From assembly GCA_949286775.1 (NCBI GenBank), contig CASEDW010000203.1, positions 1 through 7,428 of the forward strand: a stretch of DNA of 7,428 nucleotides. The letters are read 5' to 3'. The notes below the pieces were generated by a model that saw only the letters and a list, made by a program, of their open reading frames with translations, did no database searches and was not told the origin of the DNA. Numbering within the stretch: position 1 is the stretch's first letter; the number at the start of each line of letters is the position of its first letter. The stretch is from an uncultured Eubacteriales bacterium. GTDB taxonomy: Bacteria; Bacillota; Clostridia; Lachnospirales; Lachnospiraceae. Shown here piece by piece: positions 1 to 5,917 of this stretch. Both the position numbers and the translations under genes were made by a program.

Positions 1-953
1 CATCCAAGGGACTCAACAGCGGCAAGATTTTTGATTATCGCCTGCTCAGCTGCCATTTTCTGCGTTCCCATCGCCTGGACTATCGTAACTATTGAGCTTA
101 AAGCCTCAGGTATAGCGGCTACTGCAAGAGCGACCGCGAACAAAAGTGCGTCCATGATGTGCATGTTTCGCATAATGCTCAGTCCGAAGACTATGAGGCA
201 TATGATCATTATGGATATCGCGAGCTTTTTGCTGAACTGATCGAGGGACACCTGAAGCGGCGTCTTCTTTTCTTTTGTTTTGTTCATGAGTTCGGCAATT
301 TTACCGATCTCTGTATTCATGCCTGTTCCTGTTACAAGAACGTAAGCTCTTCCGTATGTAACAAGGCTTCCCGAATAAACCATGTTTATACGGTCTGCGA
401 GGGCTGTATCTTCAGTTATTTCAATATCTTTTTTGTCGACGTTTGTGGATTCACCGGTCAGAGAACTTTCATTTATCTGAAGCGAAAAATTCTCGATGAT
501 ACGTCCGTCAGCGACTACCATGTCGCCGGCTTCTAAAAGCAGTATGTCTCCGGGAACTACATAGATTGAATCTATCTCAATCTTTTTTCCGTCCCTTATA
601 ACCTTCGCAGACGGCGAAGACAGGGATTTAAGAGCCGCGAGCGATTTTTCAGCCTTGAAATGCTGGATAGTTCCGAGCACGGCGTTCAGTATCAGAACTG
701 CTATTATGACAATAGTGCTCTCGGCTTCGCCTGTGATTGCCGATATGATCGCGGCTATTATCAGTATGATAACAAGCAGATCGGCGAACTGTCCTAAAAA
801 GACTTCTATGAAAGTCTTCTTTTTGGCTTCTTCAAGCATGTTTTTGCCGTACTTTTCAAGACGCGCGTCAGCTTCGCTTTGGCTTATGCCGTCTTTGCTC
901 GTATCAAACGATTTAAAGACGTCGTCTTTTTTTACTTTGTACCAATCTTTCAT
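1..953 (-). CDS. Cation-transporting P-type ATPase, P2 (Ca2+/Mn2+) type, N-terminal part; continues past left edge
   Basis: Membrane ATPase that would move a divalent cation out of the cytoplasm. The 317 visible residues begin with a cation-ATPase N-terminal domain (about 1-50), then M1/M2 hydrophobic helices (about 56-74 and 80-97), the actuator domain with the TGE dephosphorylation motif at 166-168 (context SSLTGES), then M3/M4 (about 245-260 and 268-292) with the ion-site motif PEAL at 282-285. The sequence stops at VESLG, just before the expected DKTGT phosphorylation motif, so roughly two thirds of the protein (P and N domains, M5-M10) lies outside. The start is ATG at 951-953 with GGAGGT five bases upstream. 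It has its own promoter and a probable Mn2+ riboswitch leader, which favours Mn2+ (or mixed Ca2+/Mn2+) export over pure Ca2+ pumping. Family assignment is firm; the ion is inferred from the leader. Confidence 0.93.
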   Translation of the reverse strand, partial: MKDWYKVKKDDVFKSFDTSKDGISQSEADARLEKYGKNMLEEAKKKTFIEVFLGQFADLLVIILIIAAIISAITGEAESTIVIIAVLILNAVLGTIQHFKAEKSLAALKSLSSPSAKVIRDGKKIEIDSIYVVPGDILLLEAGDMVVADGRIIENFSLQINESSLTGESTNVDKKDIEITEDTALADRINMVYSGSLVTYGRAYVLVTGTGMNTEIGKIAELMNKTKEKKTPLQVSLDQFSKKLAISIMIICLIVFGLSIMRNMHIMDALLFAVALAVAAIPEALSSIVTIVQAMGTQKMAAEQAIIKNLAAVESLG

Positions 954-1043
954 GTTTACCTCCAAACTTCCCTCCGATTAAAACAAATAGTGCGACCGCT
1001 TCCTAAGCAGAAGATGTTTTCTGTCAGATATAATTGAACCGAT

Positions 1044-1105
1044 AAAAAAAGAGACTTTTCACAAAAAATCACATGATAAACTGCAATTTGTTTGTGTAAA
1101 GTCTC
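1044..1105 (-). terminator. Intrinsic terminator (riboswitch expression platform)
   Basis: On the minus strand GAGACTTTACACAAA (1091-1105) pairs with TTTGTGAAAAGTCTC (1051-1065), 15 bp with one mismatch. The stem is extended by AAAT/ATTT past one bulged base and is followed directly by seven T residues (1044-1050). Its 5' arm overlaps P1 of the aptamer. It should also stop read-through from the dehydrogenase gene, which has no other terminator before it. Confidence 0.85.
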
Positions 1106-1190
1106 ATCACCGTTCAGGCATACATTACCAAGCGATTGTACGCTGGGTTTGTTGATAATGTATTTAGATTACTCCCTCTACTTTAAATGG
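1044..1190 (-). ncRNA. yybP-ykoY (Mn2+-sensing) riboswitch with intrinsic terminator platform
   Basis: Read on the minus strand, the leader of the ATPase gene contains AAAGT...GGGAGTA on the 5' side (about 1185-1170) and GGTGATGAGACTTTA on the 3' side (about 1111-1097). These resemble the conserved 5' and 3' blocks of the yybP-ykoY aptamer. TAAAGT (1180-1185) pairs with ACTTTA (1097-1102) to form P1. Inside are an 8-bp stem ATACATTA/TAATGTAT, a smaller hairpin closed by AGCG/CGCT, and a short GCC/GGT hairpin. The 3' strand of P1 is also the 5' arm of a terminator followed by T7. Aptamer closure and terminator formation are therefore mutually exclusive, as expected of a metal-on switch. Members of this class are known to sense Mn2+ and often precede P-type ATPases and other metal exporters. 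I matched the motif from memory, not with a covariance model. Confidence 0.78.
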
Positions 1191-1211
1191 TCAGGTATTT
1201 ATTTTCAGCAA

Positions 1212-1240
1212 AATATAACACGAAAAATAAATGATGTCAA
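1212..1240 (-). promoter_or_regulatory. Sigma-A type promoter for the riboswitch-ATPase transcript
   Basis: On the minus strand a perfect TTGACA (1235-1240), a 17-bp spacer and TATATT (1212-1217) predict a start near 1205, about 20 bases before the aptamer. The -35 box lies only 22 bp past the stop codon of the dehydrogenase gene. Confidence 0.85.
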
Positions 1241-1261
1241 TAAAAGCGGAGGCGGATTAAT

Positions 1262-2206
1262 TTATTCCTGTGTGCTGTTCCAGAAATCGCGGATAGTCTG
1301 AGCTGATCTGTCCATTGCGGCTTTTTCGTCGTCGTCCATGTTGATATAAACGCTCTTCTGGATACCGTTTTCGTTTATGATACAAGGTACGCTCATAGCA
1401 ACGCCGGCCCAAGGACCATATTTTGGATTTGCAAGAAGATGAGAAACAGCAAGAACCGCGTTCTCATTTTTCACGATGGCTTCAACGATTCTTGATACGG
1501 CCATCGCGATGCCGTTGTATGTAGCGCCTTTTTCAGCGATTATTTCTGCGCCTGAATCTCTTGCTTCTTTGGAGATGGCTTCATGATCAAGGTTCATATT
1601 GAACTGCTCTACAAATCCTGCGAGAGAAACTCCGCCGAGTCTTACGCGGCTCCAAAGTGATACCTGGCTGTCGCCGTGTTCTCCGAGAACATAAGCGATG
1701 ATGTCTTTTACGCTTACGCCGCATTCTTTTCCGATGAGGTAGCGAAGACGAGCCGTATCAAGAGATGTACCTGTACCGATAACTTTTTTAGGATCATATC
1801 CTGTTTCTTTTTGGATAGTCATTGTAAGGATATCTACAGGGTTTGAAACGACGATAACGATCGGGTCTTCCGCATATTTTTTGATGTTTCTTGCAACGTC
1901 TGTTGCGATGCCAATATTTACTTTAGCAAGGTCAAGACGTGTCTGACCGGGTTTTCTGCCAACGCCTGCCGATACGATGATTATATTGGCGTCCGCGCAT
2001 TCCTCGTATCCGCCCTGGCGGACAGTGATCTGCTCAAAGAAAGCTGTTCCGTGAGCGATATCAAGAGCGCATCCTCTCGCGCGTTTTTCGTTGATGTCGC
2101 AAAGTACGATTTCATTCGCGAGCTCGCGAACCATAAGTACGTTGGCGATAGTTTCGCCGACATTTCCTGCGCCGATTACTACGATTTTGTTTTTGTTTTT
2201 TTCCAT
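1262..2206 (-). CDS. L-lactate/malate dehydrogenase family protein (LDH fold; specificity residue favours malate)
   Basis: A cytoplasmic NAD-dependent 2-hydroxyacid dehydrogenase of 314 residues, the normal family length. The Rossmann motif GAGNVG is at 12-17, with Asp37 ending the second strand (NAD preference). The mobile loop is at 80-93, and VSNPVD is at 120-125. Asp150 and Arg153 are the Asp168/Arg171 equivalents, and the catalytic His177 is in GEHGDS. The overall sequence is LDH-like, but the loop reads GRKPGQTRLDL. The residue before KPG, Gln102 in true lactate dehydrogenases, is Arg84 here, as in malate dehydrogenases; LDH-like malate dehydrogenases of this kind are known in clostridia. 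I therefore favour malate/oxaloacetate, although automatic annotation may say ldh. The start is ATG at 2204-2206 with AAAGGAG seven bases upstream. Monocistronic promoter, no private terminator. Family certain, substrate inferred. Confidence 0.95.
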   Translation of the reverse strand: MEKNKNKIVVIGAGNVGETIANVLMVRELANEIVLCDINEKRARGCALDIAHGTAFFEQITVRQGGYEECADANIIIVSAGVGRKPGQTRLDLAKVNIGIATDVARNIKKYAEDPIVIVVSNPVDILTMTIQKETGYDPKKVIGTGTSLDTARLRYLIGKECGVSVKDIIAYVLGEHGDSQVSLWSRVRLGGVSLAGFVEQFNMNLDHEAISKEARDSGAEIIAEKGATYNGIAMAVSRIVEAIVKNENAVLAVSHLLANPKYGPWAGVAMSVPCIINENGIQKSVYINMDDDEKAAMDRSAQTIRDFWNSTQE

Positions 2207-2343
2207 TTTTAAACTCCTTTACCCTCTCTGCGAAAAATGCAGATTTTTTGGCGTTTTTCAGCCTGAATATATTTATAGTATTACCCTCATGCGCTGCTTT
2301 GGAATTTATATCTTCAAAATGATCCCAAAACAACACCTTGCTC

Positions 2344-2352
2344 ATTATATCA
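2344..2352 (-). promoter_or_regulatory. Extended -10 promoter for the dehydrogenase gene
   Basis: On the minus strand TGATATAAT gives a perfect TATAAT (2344-2349) with the extended TG one base upstream. No good -35 box is found at 16-18 bp, which is tolerated by extended -10 promoters. The predicted start near 2337 leaves an untranslated leader of about 130 nt. I see only weak hairpins in it (for example TCTGC/GCAGA near 2228-2244) and no recognised riboswitch. Confidence 0.6.
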
Positions 2353-2450
2353 TAAAGAATAGATTTGAGGCATTGTTTTTTTAAAATATGATGTAAAAGT
2401 TAGATATTGATTTTGTATAATCAGGCATCATAAAAATGTAACAAAGATTA

Positions 2451-2489
2451 GCGCAGTTCAGGGACAAAATAGTGCAATTCGCGGACAAA
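2451..2489. repeat. Imperfect 18-bp direct repeat pair flanked by short inverted repeats
   Basis: GCGCAGTTCAGGGACAAA (2451-2468) is followed three bases later by GTGCAATTCGCGGACAAA (2472-2489), 14 of 18 identical. The block is bracketed by AGCGC (2450-2454) and GCGCT (2490-2494). It is much more GC-rich than the surrounding A/T-rich spacer. It may be a relic of an insertion-sequence end or a pair of protein-binding sites; neither can be shown from here. The rest of 2353-2576 shows no gene. Confidence 0.55.
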
Positions 2490-2576
2490 GCGCTTAAAAA
2501 GCCTTTTAATAATGAAATAATAAGATTTAATTAAGCGGAAATTAATTTAAAGTTAAGAAAGTGTAACTTATTTTTG

Positions 2577-2605
2577 TTGATTTTTAAAAACTTTCTTGCT
2601 ATACT
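2577..2605 (+). promoter_or_regulatory. Promoter for the glycosyltransferase gene
   Basis: TTGATT (2577-2582), a 17-bp spacer ending in TGC (extended -10), and TATACT (2600-2605). The predicted start near 2612 gives a leader of about 98 nt. This leader has one modest hairpin (ATAAG-AAA near 2655-2662 with TTTCCTTAT near 2676-2684) and no motif I recognise as a c-di-GMP or other riboswitch. Confidence 0.75.
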
Positions 2606-2709
2606 GCCAAATTAATGAGTTGTTTACAAATTGATATAAAAGGTATTACAGCAAATAAGAAAGGCGGCAGCAATTTTCCTTATGTGAGGTATGCAGTACA
2701 GGAGATTCG

Positions 2710-3990
2710 ATGATGTTGGATTTTATTGAGTGTATTAATACGGCGATAGGTTTTTTTATAACCGTTGCATATGCCTATCAGTTCTTTTTTCTGGCATATG
2801 GATTTATCAATAGAAAAAGAAAGAAAACGAAACAATCTGAATTATTAAATAAATACGGCGTTATCATATGCGCGAGAAACGAATCGAATGTTATCGCGGA
2901 TTTGATAAAGAGCCTGAAAAGACAGAATTATCCTTCTGAAATGATCGATATTTATGTAGTGGCTGACAACTGTACCGACGATACTGCTGGTATAGCCCGC
3001 AGCAACGGCGCTATAGTATTTGAGCGTTTTAATAAAGTACAGGTTGGCAAGGGATACGCGATGGAATATTTCTTCCGCAGGCTTATGAGTACTGATAAGT
3101 TTAAAGAGTATGCCGGATTTTTTGTCTTCGACGCTGACAATATCGTAGACAAGAACTTTGTCAGAGAGATGAACAATACTTTCAACAGCAATGGGGGGGC
3201 ATACAGCGCGATAACAAGTTACAGGAATTCAAAGAACTTTTCTTCCAACTGGATATCAGCCGGATACGCGCTGTGGTTCTTAAGAGAAAGCCGTTTTCTG
3301 AATTATCCGCGCCATCTTTTAGGAACAAACTGCGCGATATCAGGAACGGGATTTATGATCTCGGCAAAAGTTGTTGAGGAAAACAACGGCTGGCCGTTCC
3401 ATCTGTTGACGGAGGATATAGAGTTTTCCGTAAACTGCGCAATCAAGGGGCAGAAAATAGGATACTGCGACAAAGCGGTTATTTATGATGAACAGCCGAC
3501 AAGTTTTGCCCAGTCCTGGAGACAAAGACTCAGATGGTCAAAAGGCTTTTATCAGGTCGACAGTAAATACGGCACACGCCTTACAAAACGCTGTTTCAGC
3601 GGAAGACGCAGATTTTCATGTTACGACATGCTTATGACTGTTGCGCCGAGTATGCTTTTGACTATAATGGCAGTGATTCTTAATGCGCTTGTTTCTCTTA
3701 GCGCTCTTGCGATGCCGGCGTTCAGAGCGAGAATACTTCTTTCTGAAACGACGTCGTTTATGCTTTCTTCTGTAGTAAGCTATTTCCTGGTTCTGCTGCT
3801 CTACGGAGCGGTTACAACTCTTACCGAATGGAAAAGCATACATGCGCCGACTTACAAAAAGATTTTGTCGGTATTTACATTCCCGGTATTCATGTTTACA
3901 TATTTGCCGATATCTCTTTGCGCACTTGTAAAGAAGGTAGAATGGAAGCCTATACATCATGGATATGTGAAAACTGTTAAAGATTTTTAA
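2710..3990 (+). CDS. Membrane-bound family 2 glycosyltransferase, processive type
   Basis: A 426-residue membrane enzyme that probably transfers sugars from a nucleotide sugar to build a surface or secreted polysaccharide. One membrane helix (about 9-33) precedes a cytosolic GT-A domain (about 48-280). The domain shows YGVIICARNES at 49-59, VVADNCTDD at 83-91, the metal-binding FDAD at 140-143, SGTGF at 211-215, TED at 234-236 and QRLRW at 272-276. D, DxD, TED and QxxRW together are the signature of processive beta-glycosyltransferases (cellulose, chitin, hyaluronan and PNAG synthases). At least three C-terminal helices follow (about 307-333, 350-371 and 386-407). There is no PilZ domain. AGGAG at 2700-2704 serves either ATG 2710 or ATG 2713; the second has the better spacing. 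It stands alone between its own promoter and a strong terminator, with no export or modification partner, so the product polymer or glycolipid cannot be named. Confidence 0.92.
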   Translation: MMLDFIECINTAIGFFITVAYAYQFFFLAYGFINRKRKKTKQSELLNKYGVIICARNESNVIADLIKSLKRQNYPSEMIDIYVVADNCTDDTAGIARSNGAIVFERFNKVQVGKGYAMEYFFRRLMSTDKFKEYAGFFVFDADNIVDKNFVREMNNTFNSNGGAYSAITSYRNSKNFSSNWISAGYALWFLRESRFLNYPRHLLGTNCAISGTGFMISAKVVEENNGWPFHLLTEDIEFSVNCAIKGQKIGYCDKAVIYDEQPTSFAQSWRQRLRWSKGFYQVDSKYGTRLTKRCFSGRRRFSCYDMLMTVAPSMLLTIMAVILNALVSLSALAMPAFRARILLSETTSFMLSSVVSYFLVLLLYGAVTTLTEWKSIHAPTYKKILSVFTFPVFMFTYLPISLCALVKKVEWKPIHHGYVKTVKDF

Positions 3991-3995
3991 AAGCG

Positions 3996-4054
3996 GAGAC
4001 GCTCCTGTGAATTCAGAAATCAAAATCTGAAATTGCAGGAGCGTCTCTTTATTT
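3996..4054 (+). terminator. Strong intrinsic terminator after the glycosyltransferase gene, possibly bidirectional
   Basis: GAGACGCTCCTG (3996-4007) and CAGGAGCGTCTC (4036-4047) form a perfect 12-bp stem, with further AATTCAGA/TCTGAAATT pairing inside, followed by TTTATTT. It begins six bases after the glycosyltransferase stop. The convergent aldehyde dehydrogenase gene ends at 4090, so the same stem could stop leftward transcripts, but the minus-strand tail (GCTTTTAAA) is a weaker U tract. Confidence 0.92.
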
Positions 4055-4089
4055 AAACACAGGCTGTGAGCTTTGAGAGATATTCTTCG

Positions 4090-5556
4090 TTAAAACAGTT
4101 CAGGAATATCTTCGTCAGGACAAAGATAGAGGTTTTTGATATTAGTATAGTTGTCGAGAGCCATTTTGTGGATTTCGCGTCCTATTCCGGACTGCTTGTA
4201 GCCGCCGAAAGGATTGCCCGGAGTGCTTGTCAGATAATCGTTTACCCATACTGTTCCGGCTTCAAGACCGCGTCCGACGCGAAGCGCTCTTGAAAGATTT
4301 GACGTCCAGACTCCGGCTCCAAGGCCATAATCCGAGTCGTTCGCGATGTTGATCGCTTCCTCTTCATCTTTGAACTTGATTACTGAAAGCACGGGACCGA
4401 ATATTTCCTCTTTCGCTATACGCATTGAGTTTTTAACATCAGCGAAAATAGTCGGAGCGATAAAATAACCTTTCTCACGGCCTTCGCCTGTTACGCGATA
4501 GCCGCCGCAGACAAGGCGTGCGCCTTCCGCTTTTCCGATTTCAATATAATCGAGAACACGGTTCATCTGCTTTTCGTTGATCATAGGACCGATCTGCATT
4601 GAAGGGTCGGTCGGATCGCCGACTCTGAGAGCTTCGAATTTTTTACAGAGTTTGTCTAAGAATTCATCATGAATCGATTCCTGAAGAAGCAGTCTTGAGC
4701 CGCCGACGCAGACTTCGCCCTGGGTTGAAAGAATGGCGAGCATAGCGTACTGAAGAGCCCTGTCGAGGTTGGCGTCTTCAAATACGATATTGGCGGATTT
4801 GCCGCCGAGCTCAAGGGTGCAGGGTACGATGTTTCTTCCTGTGACTTCGCCTACATGTCTTCCGACTTCTGTGGAACCTGTAAATGAAAATTTGTCGATG
4901 CCGCTGTGATTGATCATTGCTTCGCCTGTATCTCTTCCGCCGGCAAGAAGAACGTTGAATACTCCGGCAGGAATAACGTCAGCCCAGAGCCTTGCAAGCT
5001 CTAAAATTATGAGCGGTGCCGCGCTGGCGGGTTTTACTATGACGCAGTTTCCGGCTGCAAGAGCGGGAGCGGCTTTCCATGAAAGAAGCATACCCGGCGC
5101 GTTCCAGGGAAGGATCAGGCCGACTACTCCTAAAGGCTCTCTTAAAACGGCTGAAAGGGAGCCGGTGTCATGAACAACCATCGTTTCATCCTGTGATAAG
5201 ATAGCTGACGCGAAGTAACGGTATTCTGATATGCAAAGTTCCATCTGAAGTATTGCCTCGCCAAGAGGCTTTCCTACGTCTTTAGCTTCTACGAGAGCGA
5301 GATACTCTTTGTTTTCTTCCATTACATCGGCCATTTTATTTAAAATGCCCGAGCGGTACTCTTTTGTTGTCTTTCCCCAGGTTTTAAAGGCTGCTCTGGC
5401 GCTGTCAACTGTGAAATCAAGCGTCTTTTTATCGGCGAAATCAAGTTCCGCGAGTAAAGAACCGTCGGTAGGACTGCAGTCTCTGTAGATTTTTCCTGTG
5501 TCTTTTGGAATGAAGTTTCCATTTATAAAGGAAGTATAAAGTTTTAAGAATTCCAT
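4090..5556 (-). CDS. NAD(P)-dependent aldehyde dehydrogenase (ALDH superfamily, non-acylating)
   Basis: A cytoplasmic enzyme of 488 residues, the usual length, oxidising an aldehyde to the carboxylic acid. Motifs are in family order: PWNAPG at 150-155 with oxyanion Asn152; the cofactor-site KPAS at 175-178; FTGSTEVG at 225-232; LELGGK at 248-253 with general-base Glu249; GEVCVGGSR at 280-288 with nucleophile Cys283; and EEIFGP at 383-388. Cys283 and Glu249 are 34 residues apart, as in the classic enzymes, so the hydrolytic mechanism looks intact, unlike CoA-acylating ALDHs. The position of the NAD-selecting Glu195 of ALDH2 appears to be Ser178, so NADP+ use is possible. The start is ATG at 5554-5556 with AAAGGA nine bases before it. 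It is a single-gene unit and its neighbours give no clue to the aldehyde. Family certain, substrate unknown. Confidence 0.96.
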   Translation of the reverse strand: MEFLKLYTSFINGNFIPKDTGKIYRDCSPTDGSLLAELDFADKKTLDFTVDSARAAFKTWGKTTKEYRSGILNKMADVMEENKEYLALVEAKDVGKPLGEAILQMELCISEYRYFASAILSQDETMVVHDTGSLSAVLREPLGVVGLILPWNAPGMLLSWKAAPALAAGNCVIVKPASAAPLIILELARLWADVIPAGVFNVLLAGGRDTGEAMINHSGIDKFSFTGSTEVGRHVGEVTGRNIVPCTLELGGKSANIVFEDANLDRALQYAMLAILSTQGEVCVGGSRLLLQESIHDEFLDKLCKKFEALRVGDPTDPSMQIGPMINEKQMNRVLDYIEIGKAEGARLVCGGYRVTGEGREKGYFIAPTIFADVKNSMRIAKEEIFGPVLSVIKFKDEEEAINIANDSDYGLGAGVWTSNLSRALRVGRGLEAGTVWVNDYLTSTPGNPFGGYKQSGIGREIHKMALDNYTNIKNLYLCPDEDIPELF

Positions 5557-5612
5557 TTTGATTAATCCTTTCGATTATTGTAAAGCCGGACAATTCTACC
5601 GACTTGACAATA

Positions 5613-5641
5613 ATTATATGTTAATTTTGTAAAAAACGCAA
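5613..5641 (-). promoter_or_regulatory. Promoter for the aldehyde dehydrogenase gene
   Basis: On the minus strand a perfect TATAAT (5613-5618) lies 17 bp after a weak TTGCGT (5636-5641). The predicted start near 5606 leaves a leader of about 50 nt before the ATG. Only the -10 box is convincing. Confidence 0.6.
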
Positions 5642-5693
5642 AGAACCAGATTGATACAAAATGAGGATACCAGAAACAAATGGCCGTGAGTAA

Positions 5694-5713
5694 ACAGGTG
5701 TCTTGACAACTGC
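5694..5713 (+). promoter_or_regulatory. Palindromic operator overlapping the pncB -35 box; NiaR-like
   Basis: ACAGGTGTC (5694-5702), TT, GACAACTGC (5705-5713) is an imperfect inverted repeat with 7 of 9 paired positions. Its right half overlaps the -35 TTGACA, so a bound repressor would block the promoter. The GTGTCnnGACA core resembles my recollection of the operator of NiaR, the niacin-responsive repressor of Firmicute NAD synthesis and salvage genes. The downstream gene is niacin salvage pncB. The palindrome and overlap are seen; the regulator is inferred. Confidence 0.6.
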
Positions 5714-5732
5714 GGGCGTTGCGTTATATATT
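5703..5732 (+). promoter_or_regulatory. Upstream promoter P1 of pncB
   Basis: A perfect TTGACA (5703-5708) is followed by TATATT at 5727-5732 (18-bp spacer) or TATATA at 5725-5730 (16-bp). The predicted start near 5738 gives a leader of about 180 nt. Overlapped by the palindrome at 5694-5713. Confidence 0.72.
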
Positions 5733-5818
5733 TTAGGTCACGATTGCCGGGCTGCTTTGTAAGTATGTTCAGTATTTGAATATTTACATCTATTTAGAAG
5801 TGGTGCGCCGGAACTCGA

Positions 5819-5847
5819 TTGATAAGTGGGGACAAAGGTGCTATTAT
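5819..5847 (+). promoter_or_regulatory. Second promoter P2 of pncB
   Basis: TTGATA (5819-5824), exactly 17 bp, then TATTAT (5842-5847), each five of six to consensus. The start near 5854 would give a leader of about 64 nt and would bypass the operator at P1, providing basal expression. Purely sequence-based. Confidence 0.55.
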
Positions 5848-5917
5848 ACAAAGAAACATTTTTTTACGGGGGAAATCTCCATTATCGACGTATCAAGTGC
5901 GTCAGAAAGAGGAAATC

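Noticed and set aside
31..981. Plus-strand reading frames across the left edge
   Set aside because: They are antisense shadows of the P-type ATPase, whose motifs (TGES, PEAL, VESLG) are clear on the minus strand.
2112..2345. 77-residue minus-strand reading frame running into the dehydrogenase
   Set aside because: It begins inside the -10 region of the promoter, is lysine/arginine-rich and overlaps the real gene in another frame; a shadow frame.
2612..2709. c-di-GMP or other riboswitch in the glycosyltransferase leader
   Set aside because: No conserved aptamer blocks are visible; only one modest hairpin with a bulge.
3616..4023. 135-residue minus-strand reading frame opposite the glycosyltransferase
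   Set aside because: Antisense to the membrane-helix region, low-complexity Arg/Lys/His composition, and it crosses the terminator hairpin.
5604..5632. Plus-strand TTGACA upstream of pncB as a promoter
   Set aside because: The -10 at 17 bp reads TTGTAA, a poor match; better promoters exist at 5703 and 5819.
5600..5641. Rex (NADH-sensing) operator in the ALDH promoter
   Set aside because: The A/T-rich sequence lacks the TTGTTAAnnnnTTAACAA palindrome; only fragments match.
5819..5917. In-frame TTG start extending PncB by 33 residues
   Set aside because: The extension has no homology, the TTG lies in a likely -35 box, and ATG 5918 has a well-placed ribosome binding site and matches the family start.
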